A stretch of 64,000 nt of DNA from Myxococcus terminator_A (GTDB lineage Bacteria > Myxococcota > Myxococcia > Myxococcales > Myxococcaceae), in the NCBI GenBank assembly GCA_049194865.1, contig JBLZWL010000003.1, positions 62,001 through 126,000 on the forward strand, given 5' to 3'. Position 1 is the first letter of the stretch. Every line of letters begins with the position of its first letter. Positions 34,719 to 42,289 of the stretch are shown piece by piece. The notes beneath the pieces were generated by a model, which saw only the letters and a list, made by a program, of their open reading frames with translations, was not told where the DNA came from and did no database searches. Both the position numbers and the translations under genes were made by a program.

Positions 34719-35242
34719 ATCCGAAACCTCCCCGTCTGCTGTCCGTCAGCGCGGCGCTCATGGGACTGCTCGGCGGCGCGGCGCCTTCGGGCCTGCTCAT
34801 TCCAGGCATCGAGCTCCAGGTCGCGCAGCCCACCTGGAGACGACGCGACGAAGAGGACTCGCGTGACGAGCTGCTCCTCGTCGTCCCACCCACCAGCGGG
34901 CAGATTCTCCTCGCGGGACATCGCTCACACCGCTCCCACTCCTCGCATCGCAGCCACTACTCCGGCAGCCGGAGCCGGAGCTACGGCGGCGGCTACTCCG
35001 CCCCCGCCGCAGAGCCGGAGCCACCCCCTCCACCTCCCAAGCCCGCGATGGTTTCCTTCGTCGCCTTTCCAGGGGGACGCATCTTCGTCGACGACAAGCC
35101 CGCGGGGCAGGACGTGACGTCGCTCATGCGACTGGCCGCGGGCAAACACGTGGTCCGCATCGAGAACCGTTTCCTCGGCACCACCACCGTCGAGGTGGAC
35201 CTGGTCGCGGGGCAGATGGGCGATGTCACGATTGAGTGGTAG
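34715..35242 (+). CDS. hxsA: His-Xaa-Ser repeat protein (HxsA-like precursor) with PEGA-like domain
   Basis: This 175-aa protein has a short hydrophobic N-terminus (LLSVSAALMGLLGGAAPSGLLIPG) that could be a signal or anchor. Five consecutive His-x-Ser triplets follow at residues 69-83 (HRSHRSHSSHRSHYS), then a Ser/Arg/Gly-rich stretch. After a proline linker, a PEGA-like beta domain spans about residues 110-175 (GGRIFVDDKPAGQDV). The repeat is the substrate signature of the HXS system, in which two radical SAM enzymes (HxsB, HxsC) and HxsD are thought to modify the His-x-Ser region. The three partners follow directly. The start ATG overlaps the preceding stop. Confidence 0.82.
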   Translation: MNPKPPRLLSVSAALMGLLGGAAPSGLLIPGIELQVAQPTWRRRDEEDSRDELLLVVPPTSGQILLAGHRSHRSHSSHRSHYSGSRSRSYGGGYSAPAAEPEPPPPPPKPAMVSFVAFPGGRIFVDDKPAGQDVTSLMRLAAGKHVVRIENRFLGTTTVEVDLVAGQMGDVTIEW

Positions 35243-35264
35243 CGGTGGGACTGGGAGCTGACAC

Positions 35265-35615
35265 GTGACGATGAAAGAAGCCGAAGCTCAGCCACCCTTC
35301 ACCTTCCGCGACGGCGCCGTTCAAGCCGTCCTCGACCTGCGCGTCTACCGGCTCGCGGCGATACAGAAGTCCGCCTACCGCTTCGCGGAGCGGTGCACCG
35401 CCGTGCTCGGCTCGCCCGAGGCGGACCGGCTCTCCGTCCGCTTCGTCTTCGGACCGACTGTCACCGAGCAGGACGCGCTGGAGACCGTGCGGCTGTTCTT
35501 CCAGGAGCTGCTGGACCAGGAGCTGCGCGAGCAGGTGGGCGACGAGACGCGTGCCCTCCGTGCGCTGATTCTCGCCCAGGCCTTCTCTCGCACCGACTTG
35601 ATTCGCAAGGACTGA
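35265..35615 (+). CDS. hxsD: His-Xaa-Ser system protein HxsD
   Basis: This 116-aa protein matches the HxsD pattern, with a beta-rich N-terminal part and the helix YRLAAIQKSAYRFAERCTAVLG followed by a C-terminal helix. HxsD proteins always accompany HxsB and HxsC; its molecular role is not established, and an accessory or substrate-binding role is likely. GTG 35265 is chosen because GGGAG lies 7 nt upstream; ATG 35271 is an alternative. Confidence 0.85.
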   Translation: MTMKEAEAQPPFTFRDGAVQAVLDLRVYRLAAIQKSAYRFAERCTAVLGSPEADRLSVRFVFGPTVTEQDALETVRLFFQELLDQELREQVGDETRALRALILAQAFSRTDLIRKD

Positions 35616-35624
35616 GGGCGACGC

Positions 35625-37067
35625 ATGTTCCATGACCGCTCCAGGTACCAGTCCGCGCGGGGATACCAACTGGCGCCCTTCCGGTTCAGCCCACTGGACG
35701 GCTCGCGCTACATCGCGACGAACGACGTGGGCGAATACGTGGTGCTGCCTCGCGAGGAGCTGGTCGAGTTCGTCAGCCATGCCCTGCCCCCGGACCGGGA
35801 GACCTACAAGGCGCTCAAGTCCCGGCACTTCATGTTCGATGAGCACTCGCGCGTGGCGCTCGAGCTGCTCGCCCTGAAGTACCGGACTCGCGCGGAGCAG
35901 CTCGCGTCCTTCACCGGGCTGCACATCTTCGTCGTCACCCTGCGCTGCGACCACTCCTGTCCGTACTGTCAGGTGTCACGGCAGGCCGAAGGACGCCTCG
36001 ACTTCGACATGTCGCGAGAGCACGCCGACCAGGCGCTCGACTTCATGTTCCGCAGTCCGTCCCCCGCCCTCAAGGTCGAGTTCCAGGGCGGCGAGCCGCT
36101 GCTCCACTTCGAGCGCATCCGCTACATCGTCGAGCGCGCCAAGGCCCTGAACCAGGTGCACGGCAGGGACCTCCAGTTCGTCATCGCGAGCAACCTCTCG
36201 CGCCTCACGGACGACGTGCTGGCCTTCTGCCAGGAGCATGGCGTGCTGCTCTCCACGTCCCTGGACGGACCCGAGGCCCTGCACAACGCCCAGCGTCCCG
36301 TCCGTGGCGGTGACAGTCATCAACGGACCATCGACGCGATTCGCCGGGCACGACAGGCGCTCGGGCCAGACGCGGTCTCCGCCCTGATGACCACGACGCA
36401 GGCGAGCCTGGAGCGTGTCGAGGACATCATCGACGAGTACGTGCGCCAGGGCTTCCACGGCATCTTCCTGCGGAACGTCAGCCCCTACGGTTTCGCTGTC
36501 CGCCAGCGCGCCTCGCGCCAGTACGGCGTCGAGGCCTGGGTCGAGTTCTACAAGCGAGGGCTCGCGCACATCCTTCGCATCAACGAGCAGGGGTATCCGC
36601 TCCAGGAGGAGTTCACCGCCATCCTGTTGCAGAAGTTCTTCTCCCCGAGGGGCTCGACCTATGTCGACCTCCAGTCGCCCTCGGGCATCGGCATCGGGGC
36701 GCTCGTCTACAACTACGACGGCGCGGTGTACGCCTCCGACGAAGGGCGGATGCTCGCGGAGATGGGCGACTTCTCCTTCCGGCTCGGGCACCTCTCCCGC
36801 GACTCCTACGAGTCCATCATGACGTCCGAGACGCTCCTGGCCCACCTGAGCGACACGATGCCGGAGGGCGCTCCCATGTGCAGCGACTGCGCCTTCCTGC
36901 CCTACTGTGGCGCGGACCCTGTCTTCCATCAGGCGACGCTCGGAGATGCCGTCGGCCACAAGGCCTTCAGCGCGTTCTGCAAGAAGCAGATGGGCGTGCT
37001 CCGTCATCTCATCGGACTGCTCGAAGATGACTCCCGCGCTCGGGACATCCTCATGGGGTGGCGCTGA
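35625..37067 (+). CDS. hxsB: Radical SAM maturase HxsB
   Basis: This 480-aa radical SAM/SPASM-type enzyme has the CxxxCxxC cluster motif at Cys108, Cys112 and Cys115 (LRCDHSCPYC), the EFQGGEPLLHF segment and a C-terminal auxiliary Cys cluster region (CSDCAFLPYCGAD). The N-terminal 100 residues (YQLAPFRFSPLDGSRYIATNDVGEY pattern) are typical of HxsB. It uses a [4Fe-4S] cluster and S-adenosylmethionine to modify a peptide side chain, presumably in the His-Xaa-Ser repeat of HxsA. It starts 9 bp after hxsD behind a GAGGG ribosome binding site. Confidence 0.93.
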   Translation: MFHDRSRYQSARGYQLAPFRFSPLDGSRYIATNDVGEYVVLPREELVEFVSHALPPDRETYKALKSRHFMFDEHSRVALELLALKYRTRAEQLASFTGLHIFVVTLRCDHSCPYCQVSRQAEGRLDFDMSREHADQALDFMFRSPSPALKVEFQGGEPLLHFERIRYIVERAKALNQVHGRDLQFVIASNLSRLTDDVLAFCQEHGVLLSTSLDGPEALHNAQRPVRGGDSHQRTIDAIRRARQALGPDAVSALMTTTQASLERVEDIIDEYVRQGFHGIFLRNVSPYGFAVRQRASRQYGVEAWVEFYKRGLAHILRINEQGYPLQEEFTAILLQKFFSPRGSTYVDLQSPSGIGIGALVYNYDGAVYASDEGRMLAEMGDFSFRLGHLSRDSYESIMTSETLLAHLSDTMPEGAPMCSDCAFLPYCGADPVFHQATLGDAVGHKAFSAFCKKQMGVLRHLIGLLEDDSRARDILMGWR

Positions 37068-37070
37068 GTC

Positions 37071-38234
37071 ATGCCGGCACTGGACCTCGCATCGACCGGA
37101 CTGCGCCCTCTCTCGGAGCGCTCACCCGAGCCATTCATCGGCCGCATCCGCGAGCAGCATGACTCCCCGGCGCTCGCACGCAACCAGGAGATTCTCCTCG
37201 TCCGGCGTCCGCTGGAGCGCCTTCCTCCGGGCTTCCGCGGGTACCTCCTGCTGGAGGAAGGTGCCGTGAGCCCGGAGCTGAAGGACGTCTACGTCCTGGC
37301 CCCCGGGCTTCGCTACCTCGCCGATGGGGATGTGGTCCGCATCCATCCCGAGCGTGGAGCCCTGGCGACGCTGTACCGCCGCGAGTCTCCGTCGAACTCG
37401 TTCCTGGTGACGGAGCGCTGCGACAACAACTGCCTGATGTGCTCCCAGCCACCGCGCAAACAGGATGACTCCTGGCTCGTGGACGAGCTGATGGAGACGC
37501 TCCCGCTCATCTCTCCGGAGACTCGTGAGCTTGGAATCACGGGCGGCGAGCCGAGCCTGCTCAAGGGGCGCCTCGTCGAGCTGCTGGAGCGGATGAAGAG
37601 CCATCTGCCACGGACGTCGGTCCACATCCTGACCAACGGGCGCGGCTTCGCGGACGCCGAGCTGGCGCGCGCGGTGGCGAAGGTCCAGCACCCCGACCTC
37701 ATGCTGGGGATACCGCTCTACTCGGACCTGCCCGAGGAGCATGACTACGTCGTGCAGGCCCTGGGCGCGTTCGACGAAACCCTCCGAGGCATCCTCCACC
37801 TCAAGCGCGCCCGCGTGCGCGTGGAGCTGCGCTGTGTCGTCCACGCGCAGACGTACTCGCGCCTGCCCCAGCTCGCGGACTTCATCACGCGCAACCTGTT
37901 GTTCGTCGACCATGTCGCGCTGATGGGGCTGGAGCTGATGGGGTTCGCCAGGACGAACCTCGGCCTGCTCTGGGTGGACCCCCTCGACTATCAGGCCCAG
38001 CTCACCGACGCGGTCAGGACGCTGAGCCGCGCGGGGCTCAACACGTCCATCTACAACCACCAGCTCTGCACCCTCCCCACCGAGCTGCATCCCTTCGCGC
38101 GAAAGAGCATCTCCGACTGGAAGAACGTCTACGCCGAGGACTGCGAGGGCTGCGCGCGGCGGGAGGACTGCGGCGGGTTCTTCGCTTCAGGTGTCCTGAA
38201 GCGAAGCCGAGGCATCCAGCCGTTCCGGGACTGA
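37071..38234 (+). CDS. hxsC: Radical SAM maturase HxsC
   Basis: This 387-aa radical SAM protein has CxxxCxxC at Cys117, Cys121 and Cys124 (ERCDNNCLMC), the ITGGEPSLL motif and a C-terminal Cys cluster (CEGCARREDCGG). It is the second radical SAM enzyme of the HXS system and starts 3 bp after hxsB. The last codons contain a perfect 12-bp-arm hairpin. It ends 2 bp from the stop of the convergent dehydrogenase gene. The exact reaction of HxsC on the precursor is not known. Confidence 0.92.
   Translation: MPALDLASTGLRPLSERSPEPFIGRIREQHDSPALARNQEILLVRRPLERLPPGFRGYLLLEEGAVSPELKDVYVLAPGLRYLADGDVVRIHPERGALATLYRRESPSNSFLVTERCDNNCLMCSQPPRKQDDSWLVDELMETLPLISPETRELGITGGEPSLLKGRLVELLERMKSHLPRTSVHILTNGRGFADAELARAVAKVQHPDLMLGIPLYSDLPEEHDYVVQALGAFDETLRGILHLKRARVRVELRCVVHAQTYSRLPQLADFITRNLLFVDHVALMGLELMGFARTNLGLLWVDPLDYQAQLTDAVRTLSRAGLNTSIYNHQLCTLPTELHPFARKSISDWKNVYAEDCEGCARREDCGGFFASGVLKRSRGIQPFRD
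38180..38206. terminator. Perfect 12-bp-arm hairpin inside the 3' end of hxsC
   Basis: Arms CTTCGCTTCAGG and CCTGAAGCGAAG with a 3-nt loop (TGT). It lies 28-54 bp before the hxsC stop and 31 bp beyond the stop of the minus-strand dehydrogenase, so it may end the minus-strand transcript or protect the hxs mRNA 3' end. No T-tract. Confidence 0.5.
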
Positions 38235-38236
38235 AG

Positions 38237-39013
38237 TCAGAACGTGGGCAGGTCCGACGCCAGGTGCGCCGACAGGCCGCCGTCCATCACCAGCGCACTG
38301 CCGTTGACGTAGCCACTGAAGGGCCCGACGAGGAAGGACACCATGCCCGCCACCTCCTCCGGCGTCCCGAAGCGCTTCACCGGGATTCGCTCCAACAGTC
38401 GCGCGCGCACGGCCGGGTCCGCCTTCGCCAACATCTCCGTGTCGATGTAGCCCGGACAGAGCGCGTTGCAGGTGATGCCATAGGCACCCCACTCAGCGGC
38501 GATGGCCTTCGAGTACCCCACCACCGCGTGCTTGGTCGCCGCATACGTGGACGACTGCGCCCCACCGAAGAGCCCCATGATGGAAGCGATGTTCACGATG
38601 CGCCCGTAGCCCCGCTCCTTCATGCGCGGCAGCGCCCAGTGACACAGGTTGCGCACGCCCGTCACATTCACTCCGAACAGCTGGTCCCACTCGGCGGTGC
38701 TCACCTCGTCCACCCGGTGGAACGGCCCTCCCACTCCCGCGTTGTTCACCAGCACCCGAGGCACCCCCAGCTTCGCCTCCAGCCGCTCCATCGCCACCCG
38801 CACCGCGCCCTCATCCGCGACGTCACAGGCCAACGGCCAGACGCGCCCACCTGCCCGCGTCAGCTGCTCCTCCAGCCGCGCCAGCAGCGCCACGTCCCGC
38901 GCCAGCAACACCACCTCGAACCCCTGCCTCGCCAGCTCCGTGGCGATGGCCGCGCCAATTCCACGACTGGCCCCGGTGACGACCGCGACAGGGGCCTTCG
39001 ACTGCGTCTCCAT
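38237..39013 (-). CDS. Short-chain dehydrogenase/reductase 1
   Basis: This 258-aa classical SDR has TGASRGIG (residues 14-21), NNAG, ASIM around the catalytic Ser, YAATK and a PG(Y)IDTEM segment; an Arg after beta2 (LLARD) favours NADP(H). Length and C-terminus (VNGSALVMDGG) match FabG-like SDRs. Its start overlaps the stop of the next SDR by 1 nt (TGATG), so they are co-translated. ATG 39013 is preferred over an upstream in-frame extension. The substrate is unknown. Confidence 0.88.
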   Translation of the reverse strand: METQSKAPVAVVTGASRGIGAAIATELARQGFEVVLLARDVALLARLEEQLTRAGGRVWPLACDVADEGAVRVAMERLEAKLGVPRVLVNNAGVGGPFHRVDEVSTAEWDQLFGVNVTGVRNLCHWALPRMKERGYGRIVNIASIMGLFGGAQSSTYAATKHAVVGYSKAIAAEWGAYGITCNALCPGYIDTEMLAKADPAVRARLLERIPVKRFGTPEEVAGMVSFLVGPFSGYVNGSALVMDGGLSAHLASDLPTF

Positions 39014-39684
39014 CAGAGGACACCTCGGGGCGGAACGAGGCGCACCTCGTCCACCCGCACGTTCAACGGCTTGGTGGAAATCTCCCAGATGCACTGCGCC
39101 ACGTCGTCCACGGAGAGCATGTCCTCGGGACTGAACTCCGGCCGGGACCTCCAGAAGGACGTGTAGACCGCGCCCAGCGACAAGAGCGTGGCGCGGATGC
39201 CCAGCGCCTTGCCCTCCTCGTTCAGGACTCCCGTCAGCCCTCGCACCCCGTGCTTGGACGCCGCATAGGCCCCGTTCATCGGCAACGTCAGGTGGTCACT
39301 CACGGACCCGATGTGGATGAGCCGACCTCCACCTCGGGACTTCATCCGCCGGAACGCCTCCCGCGCGCACAGGAACGTCCCCGTCAGGTTCACCTCGAGG
39401 CTCCGCCGCCAATCCTCCAGCGTCAGCTCCTCGAGCGGCCTGAAGACGCCCACGCCCGAGCAGTTGACCAGGACGGAGATGGGACCGAGCCCCGCCTCCG
39501 CCTTGTCGAACATCGACACCACGGAGTCCTCACGGGTGACGTCCACGTGCACCGCGTCCACGCTCTCCGTCGCCACGTCGTTCGCGGCGCACAGGACGCG
39601 CAGCCCCTCGGCTCGCAGCTTCTGCGTGACGGCCCGGCCGATGTCGCCCGTACCTCCGACGACGATGACATTCCGACCACTCAC
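39013..39684 (-). CDS. Short-chain dehydrogenase/reductase 2
   Basis: This 223-aa SDR has a GGTGDIG cofactor motif (residues 10-16), NCSGVG in place of NNAG, the GSVSD catalytic Ser region and YAASK. It is shorter than SDR 1 and the two are not close copies. GTG 39684 has GGGGAGGG about 10 nt upstream. It lies 140 bp downstream of the 596-aa gene, with a hairpin between them, so it may belong to the same peptide cassette or be a separate unit. Confidence 0.86.
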   Translation of the reverse strand: MSGRNVIVVGGTGDIGRAVTQKLRAEGLRVLCAANDVATESVDAVHVDVTREDSVVSMFDKAEAGLGPISVLVNCSGVGVFRPLEELTLEDWRRSLEVNLTGTFLCAREAFRRMKSRGGGRLIHIGSVSDHLTLPMNGAYAASKHGVRGLTGVLNEEGKALGIRATLLSLGAVYTSFWRSRPEFSPEDMLSVDDVAQCIWEISTKPLNVRVDEVRLVPPRGVL

Positions 39685-39789
39685 GTGCCGTGCCCTCCCC
39701 GCAGCTCACCCTCGCGAGACGCGGGGGGCGGGGAGTATGTCGGACCGGCGAGGGAAAGGGGGGCGCTCGTGGCGCCCCGCCCACACTCC

Positions 39790-39818
39790 GGGAGCAAGCC
39801 CAGCGTCGGGCCGCTCCC
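39790..39818 (-). terminator. Hairpin after the 596-aa gene
   Basis: GGGAGC/GCTCCC and inner GCCC/GGGC arms form an interrupted stem around a 6-nt loop, just past the stop codon. No T-tract. Confidence 0.4.
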
Positions 39819-39824
39819 AGGGAC

Positions 39825-41615
39825 TCAGGCGGCGTTGCTGAGCTGGCTCACCCGGGTGCCCTCGGGCGAGTTGTCGATGTCCACGCCCAGCTCGTCCCGG
39901 AACACATCCAACAGATAGGGCAGCACGCCGATGGTGCCCTTGCGCATGCGGTGGTGCAGCGCGAGGTCCTTGTTGGTGAGTCGTCGGTCCGGGTGGGGAC
40001 GCTGGAGCAGCGCGTTGACCTCACGCTGGACATTCTCCAGCACCCGCAGCGCCGAGCGCTCCAGCGTCAGGAACTCCGCGGTCGCATCCGCGATGGCGTC
40101 CGCCTGCTCCGCCCGAGGCCCCGAGGTGGCACCCGCGCGCTCGCGGACCAGGGCCCGGAGCTGCTCACGCGTGGTCTCGTACACCGCGTCGTGCACGGGC
40201 GTGAAGATGTCCTTCAGGTGAAGCAGCGAGTCCTCCCGGAAGTTGCTCATGCCGCGCTGGGCGCGGTCGAACATCTCGATGTAGCGCGCCTCCGCCCAGT
40301 CGCGCTGCGTCGCCGAGTGGAGGCGCGTGGGCCGCATCATCTCCCAGTCGTGCGCCACCCGCTCACGCATCCGGCTCCAGAACCCGCCAGGCGCGTCCTC
40401 CACCTGGTTCACCGCCGCGCGGATGACCTCATAGGCACGGCACATGTAGCTCCACAGGTTGAACTGGAGCGAGTAGAGCTGGAGCCCGAGCTGCCCGTAG
40501 TCCACCCCCGGCACGATGTCCTTCGCCCACGGCAAGTCCGACGATGGCGCACCCGCCACGGGCCTGCCGTCCATCACCGTCTGGAAGTACTCCTCCATGA
40601 GGTTCGGCGGACCGGCGCACACCCCTCGCGTCGACAGGTAGTGGTTGTCGCGGTCCGACACATAGAGCAGCTCCGCGGAGGAGATGGGCGTCTCGTACGT
40701 CATGGGGTCTTCCGGGAGGAAGAGCATGTACGCCGCCACCATCCGCACGCCGTCCGTCACCCGGTAGATGTTGGAGAGGACCGGGTCCAGCGTGCCGTTG
40801 GGCACCGGGTCATTGGCGCGCATCAACATATAGGACGGCACCGCAAGCACGGCGCACGCCACCGCGTGCAGGTCTCCCAGCCGCCAGCGTCCATCCGGAA
40901 GCACCGTGTCCGGGCGCAGGAACGCCTGCCGCACCGCGAGCACCGCCTGCATCATCGGCTTCCAGTGCTTCATCATCGACTTGAGCGCCGTGACGTTCAT
41001 CGGCGCGTTGTTGCGGTAGCGACTGCCCGGAAAGTGGCAGGCCTTGAACTCCGTCTCCACCTTCATCCGCATCGTCTCGGGGAAGGTGTTGCTCTCGCCG
41101 ATGTGCCGCCCCTCCGCGTCCAGCGCCGGGTGGGCGATGCGGTACACGGGGAGCATCGCCTCCAGGAAGCCCAGCTCCAACGGGGTCCCCGTGAGCTGCT
41201 TCATGACGCTGGCCGCGTCCGGGTTCCACCACATCGGCTCGGTGGGCGCCTTACGCCGGGCCTCGAACTCCAGGTACTTGCGGTGGCTCTCGCTCTCGAA
41301 GGTGAGCGTCGGGGCCTCGCGGGTGACGATGCCTTCGGCCAGCAGCGCCTCCAGCAGCTCCTTCATGCGCTCCCAGGGATAGGGCTCGCCCGGCGTCCAC
41401 TTCGTGGCGGCGCCCGCCATGAAGGAGTCCTCGAGGCAGAGCTGCTCTCCGAAGGAGTGCAGGTCCAGCTCCTCGATGTAGATCTCCTTGGTGCCGTAAT
41501 AGATGTGCAGCTCGGGCTGGCCTTCGGGCGAGTTCAGGTACTCCTTGATGAAGCGACGCCGCATGGGCACGTACAGCGTCTCATGGGGGTCCACCGGCAC
41601 CGGCTCCTGACTCAC
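39825..41615 (-). CDS. Unknown 596-aa protein downstream of the peptide pair
   Basis: A soluble, mostly helical protein with no signal peptide and no motif I recognise. The first 100 residues have beta strands followed by helices (PELHIYYGTKEIYIEELDL, then WERMKELLEALLAEGIV), a pattern that might be a winged-helix or RiPP-recognition-like module; this is a guess. The middle is rich in Trp, Met and Pro, and the C-terminal part is helical (AVYETTREQLRALVRERAG). GTG 41615 has AGGAG 7 nt upstream. It is the first large gene after the two small peptide genes and is separated from them by an attenuator, so it is probably their partner (modification, binding or export). Confidence 0.8.
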   Translation of the reverse strand: MSQEPVPVDPHETLYVPMRRRFIKEYLNSPEGQPELHIYYGTKEIYIEELDLHSFGEQLCLEDSFMAGAATKWTPGEPYPWERMKELLEALLAEGIVTREAPTLTFESESHRKYLEFEARRKAPTEPMWWNPDAASVMKQLTGTPLELGFLEAMLPVYRIAHPALDAEGRHIGESNTFPETMRMKVETEFKACHFPGSRYRNNAPMNVTALKSMMKHWKPMMQAVLAVRQAFLRPDTVLPDGRWRLGDLHAVACAVLAVPSYMLMRANDPVPNGTLDPVLSNIYRVTDGVRMVAAYMLFLPEDPMTYETPISSAELLYVSDRDNHYLSTRGVCAGPPNLMEEYFQTVMDGRPVAGAPSSDLPWAKDIVPGVDYGQLGLQLYSLQFNLWSYMCRAYEVIRAAVNQVEDAPGGFWSRMRERVAHDWEMMRPTRLHSATQRDWAEARYIEMFDRAQRGMSNFREDSLLHLKDIFTPVHDAVYETTREQLRALVRERAGATSGPRAEQADAIADATAEFLTLERSALRVLENVQREVNALLQRPHPDRRLTNKDLALHHRMRKGTIGVLPYLLDVFRDELGVDIDNSPEGTRVSQLSNAA

Positions 41616-41638
41616 GTGGCAGCTCCTGGAAGGGCTTG

Positions 41639-41685
41639 AATAAAAACAGTCGCCGGCGAGCCGGTACTCGGCCCGCTGGCGACTG
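41639..41685 (-). terminator. T-tailed attenuator between peptide genes and the 596-aa gene
   Basis: On the minus strand a stem with 12-bp arms (CAGTCGCCAGCG and CGCCGGCGACTG, one mismatch) is followed directly by TTTTTATT. It lies 18 bp past the second peptide stop and 24 bp before the GTG of the large gene. This would give abundant peptide mRNA with partial readthrough. Confidence 0.85.
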
Positions 41686-41702
41686 AGGTCAGCTCACCGC
41701 TC

Positions 41703-41828
41703 TCAGAAGTCGAGCGGGGCGGCGATGATGATACCGCCACCACAGCCACGACCGCCGCCACCACCACCACCGATGGTGCCGTCATCCGTCGACATCGGGC
41801 CTGCACGAACGCGAGTCTTGATCTTCAT
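41703..41828 (-). CDS. Putative precursor peptide 1, 41 aa
   Basis: ATG 41828 follows AAGGAG with 8 nt spacing. The peptide has leader MKIKTRVRAGP, a variable spacer (MSTDDGTI), a glycine run and the tail GGGRGCGGGIIIAAPLDF. Leader and tail are identical to the second copy, while only the spacer and number of glycines differ. One Cys, three Ile and an Asp-Phe end suggest a post-translationally modified peptide, but no known RiPP class is matched. It could also be a secreted or structural microprotein. It is too short for routine gene calling. Confidence 0.75.
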   Translation of the reverse strand: MKIKTRVRAGPMSTDDGTIGGGGGGGRGCGGGIIIAAPLDF

Positions 41829-41873
41829 GGACTGCTCCTTGTGCGAGTGAGGACTGGTTGCGTTGAGAAACGA

Positions 41874-41990
41874 TCAGAAGTCGAGCGGGGCGGCGATGAT
41901 GATGCCACCGCCACAGCCACGACCACCGCCGCCGCTGCCACCCGTGGTGGGGGCCGCGGGACCTGCACGAACGCGCGTCTTGATCTTCAT
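41874..41990 (-). CDS. Putative precursor peptide 2, 38 aa
   Basis: ATG 41990 follows AAGGAG with 8 nt spacing, as in the tandem copy 45 bp downstream. Leader MKIKTRVRAGP, spacer AAPTTGGSG, then GGGRGCGGGIIIAAPLDF. Conservation of both protein ends and of the ribosome binding site, while the middle varies, indicates selection on the peptide. This is the promoter-proximal copy. Confidence 0.75.
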   Translation of the reverse strand: MKIKTRVRAGPAAPTTGGSGGGGRGCGGGIIIAAPLDF

Positions 41991-42048
41991 GGATTGCTCC
42001 TTGTGTAAGTGAAGACGGCTCTCCAGTTCACGCAAGGCACAGACCTCG

Positions 42049-42093
42049 CGGACCCGGAGTATCAATTGAAGCCGGATTAATCCATGAGGTCAA
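42049..42093 (-). promoter_or_regulatory. Promoter-like element, copy 1, upstream of the peptide genes
   Basis: On the minus strand TTGACC is followed after 17 bp by TTCAAT, resembling a sigma-A promoter, about 60-90 bp upstream of peptide 2. The same 45-bp sequence recurs at 42244-42289. Confidence 0.45.
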
Positions 42094-42099
42094 GTTGCA

Positions 42100-42135
42100 C
42101 CAGTCACTTGGAAATAAATACATCCCGGTGACTGG
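42100..42135. promoter_or_regulatory. Inverted repeat upstream of the promoter-like element
   Basis: Perfect 8-bp arms CCAGTCAC and GTGACTGG with a 20-bp AT-rich spacer. On the minus strand it lies just upstream of the -35-like TTGACC, a position suitable for an activator site. Confidence 0.45.
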
Positions 42136-42243
42136 AATTCTTGCATCGCGGGCTCAGGCTGAAGAATGGCGCAATGCGCTACATTCCTCGCCGAGACACG
42201 CACCGAGGCACTGAAGCTTGGTTCACATGGGGAACAGCCCTCA

Positions 42244-42289
42244 CGGACCCGGAGTAGCAATGAAAGCGGGATAACTCCGCGAGGTCAAG
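42244..42289 (-). promoter_or_regulatory. Promoter-like element, copy 2
   Basis: On the minus strand TTGACC-N17-TTTCAT, aligned with copy 1 over about 45 bp and again over a short TGGAATTCT block about 30 bp further upstream. The rest of 41991-42426 shows no gene. Copy 2 may be a second promoter or the relic of a lost peptide unit. Confidence 0.4.

Noticed and set aside
42130..42145. Sigma-54 promoter-like TGGAATTCTTGCA
   Set aside because: The GG to GC distance is 7 nt instead of 10, so it does not fit the -24/-12 consensus.
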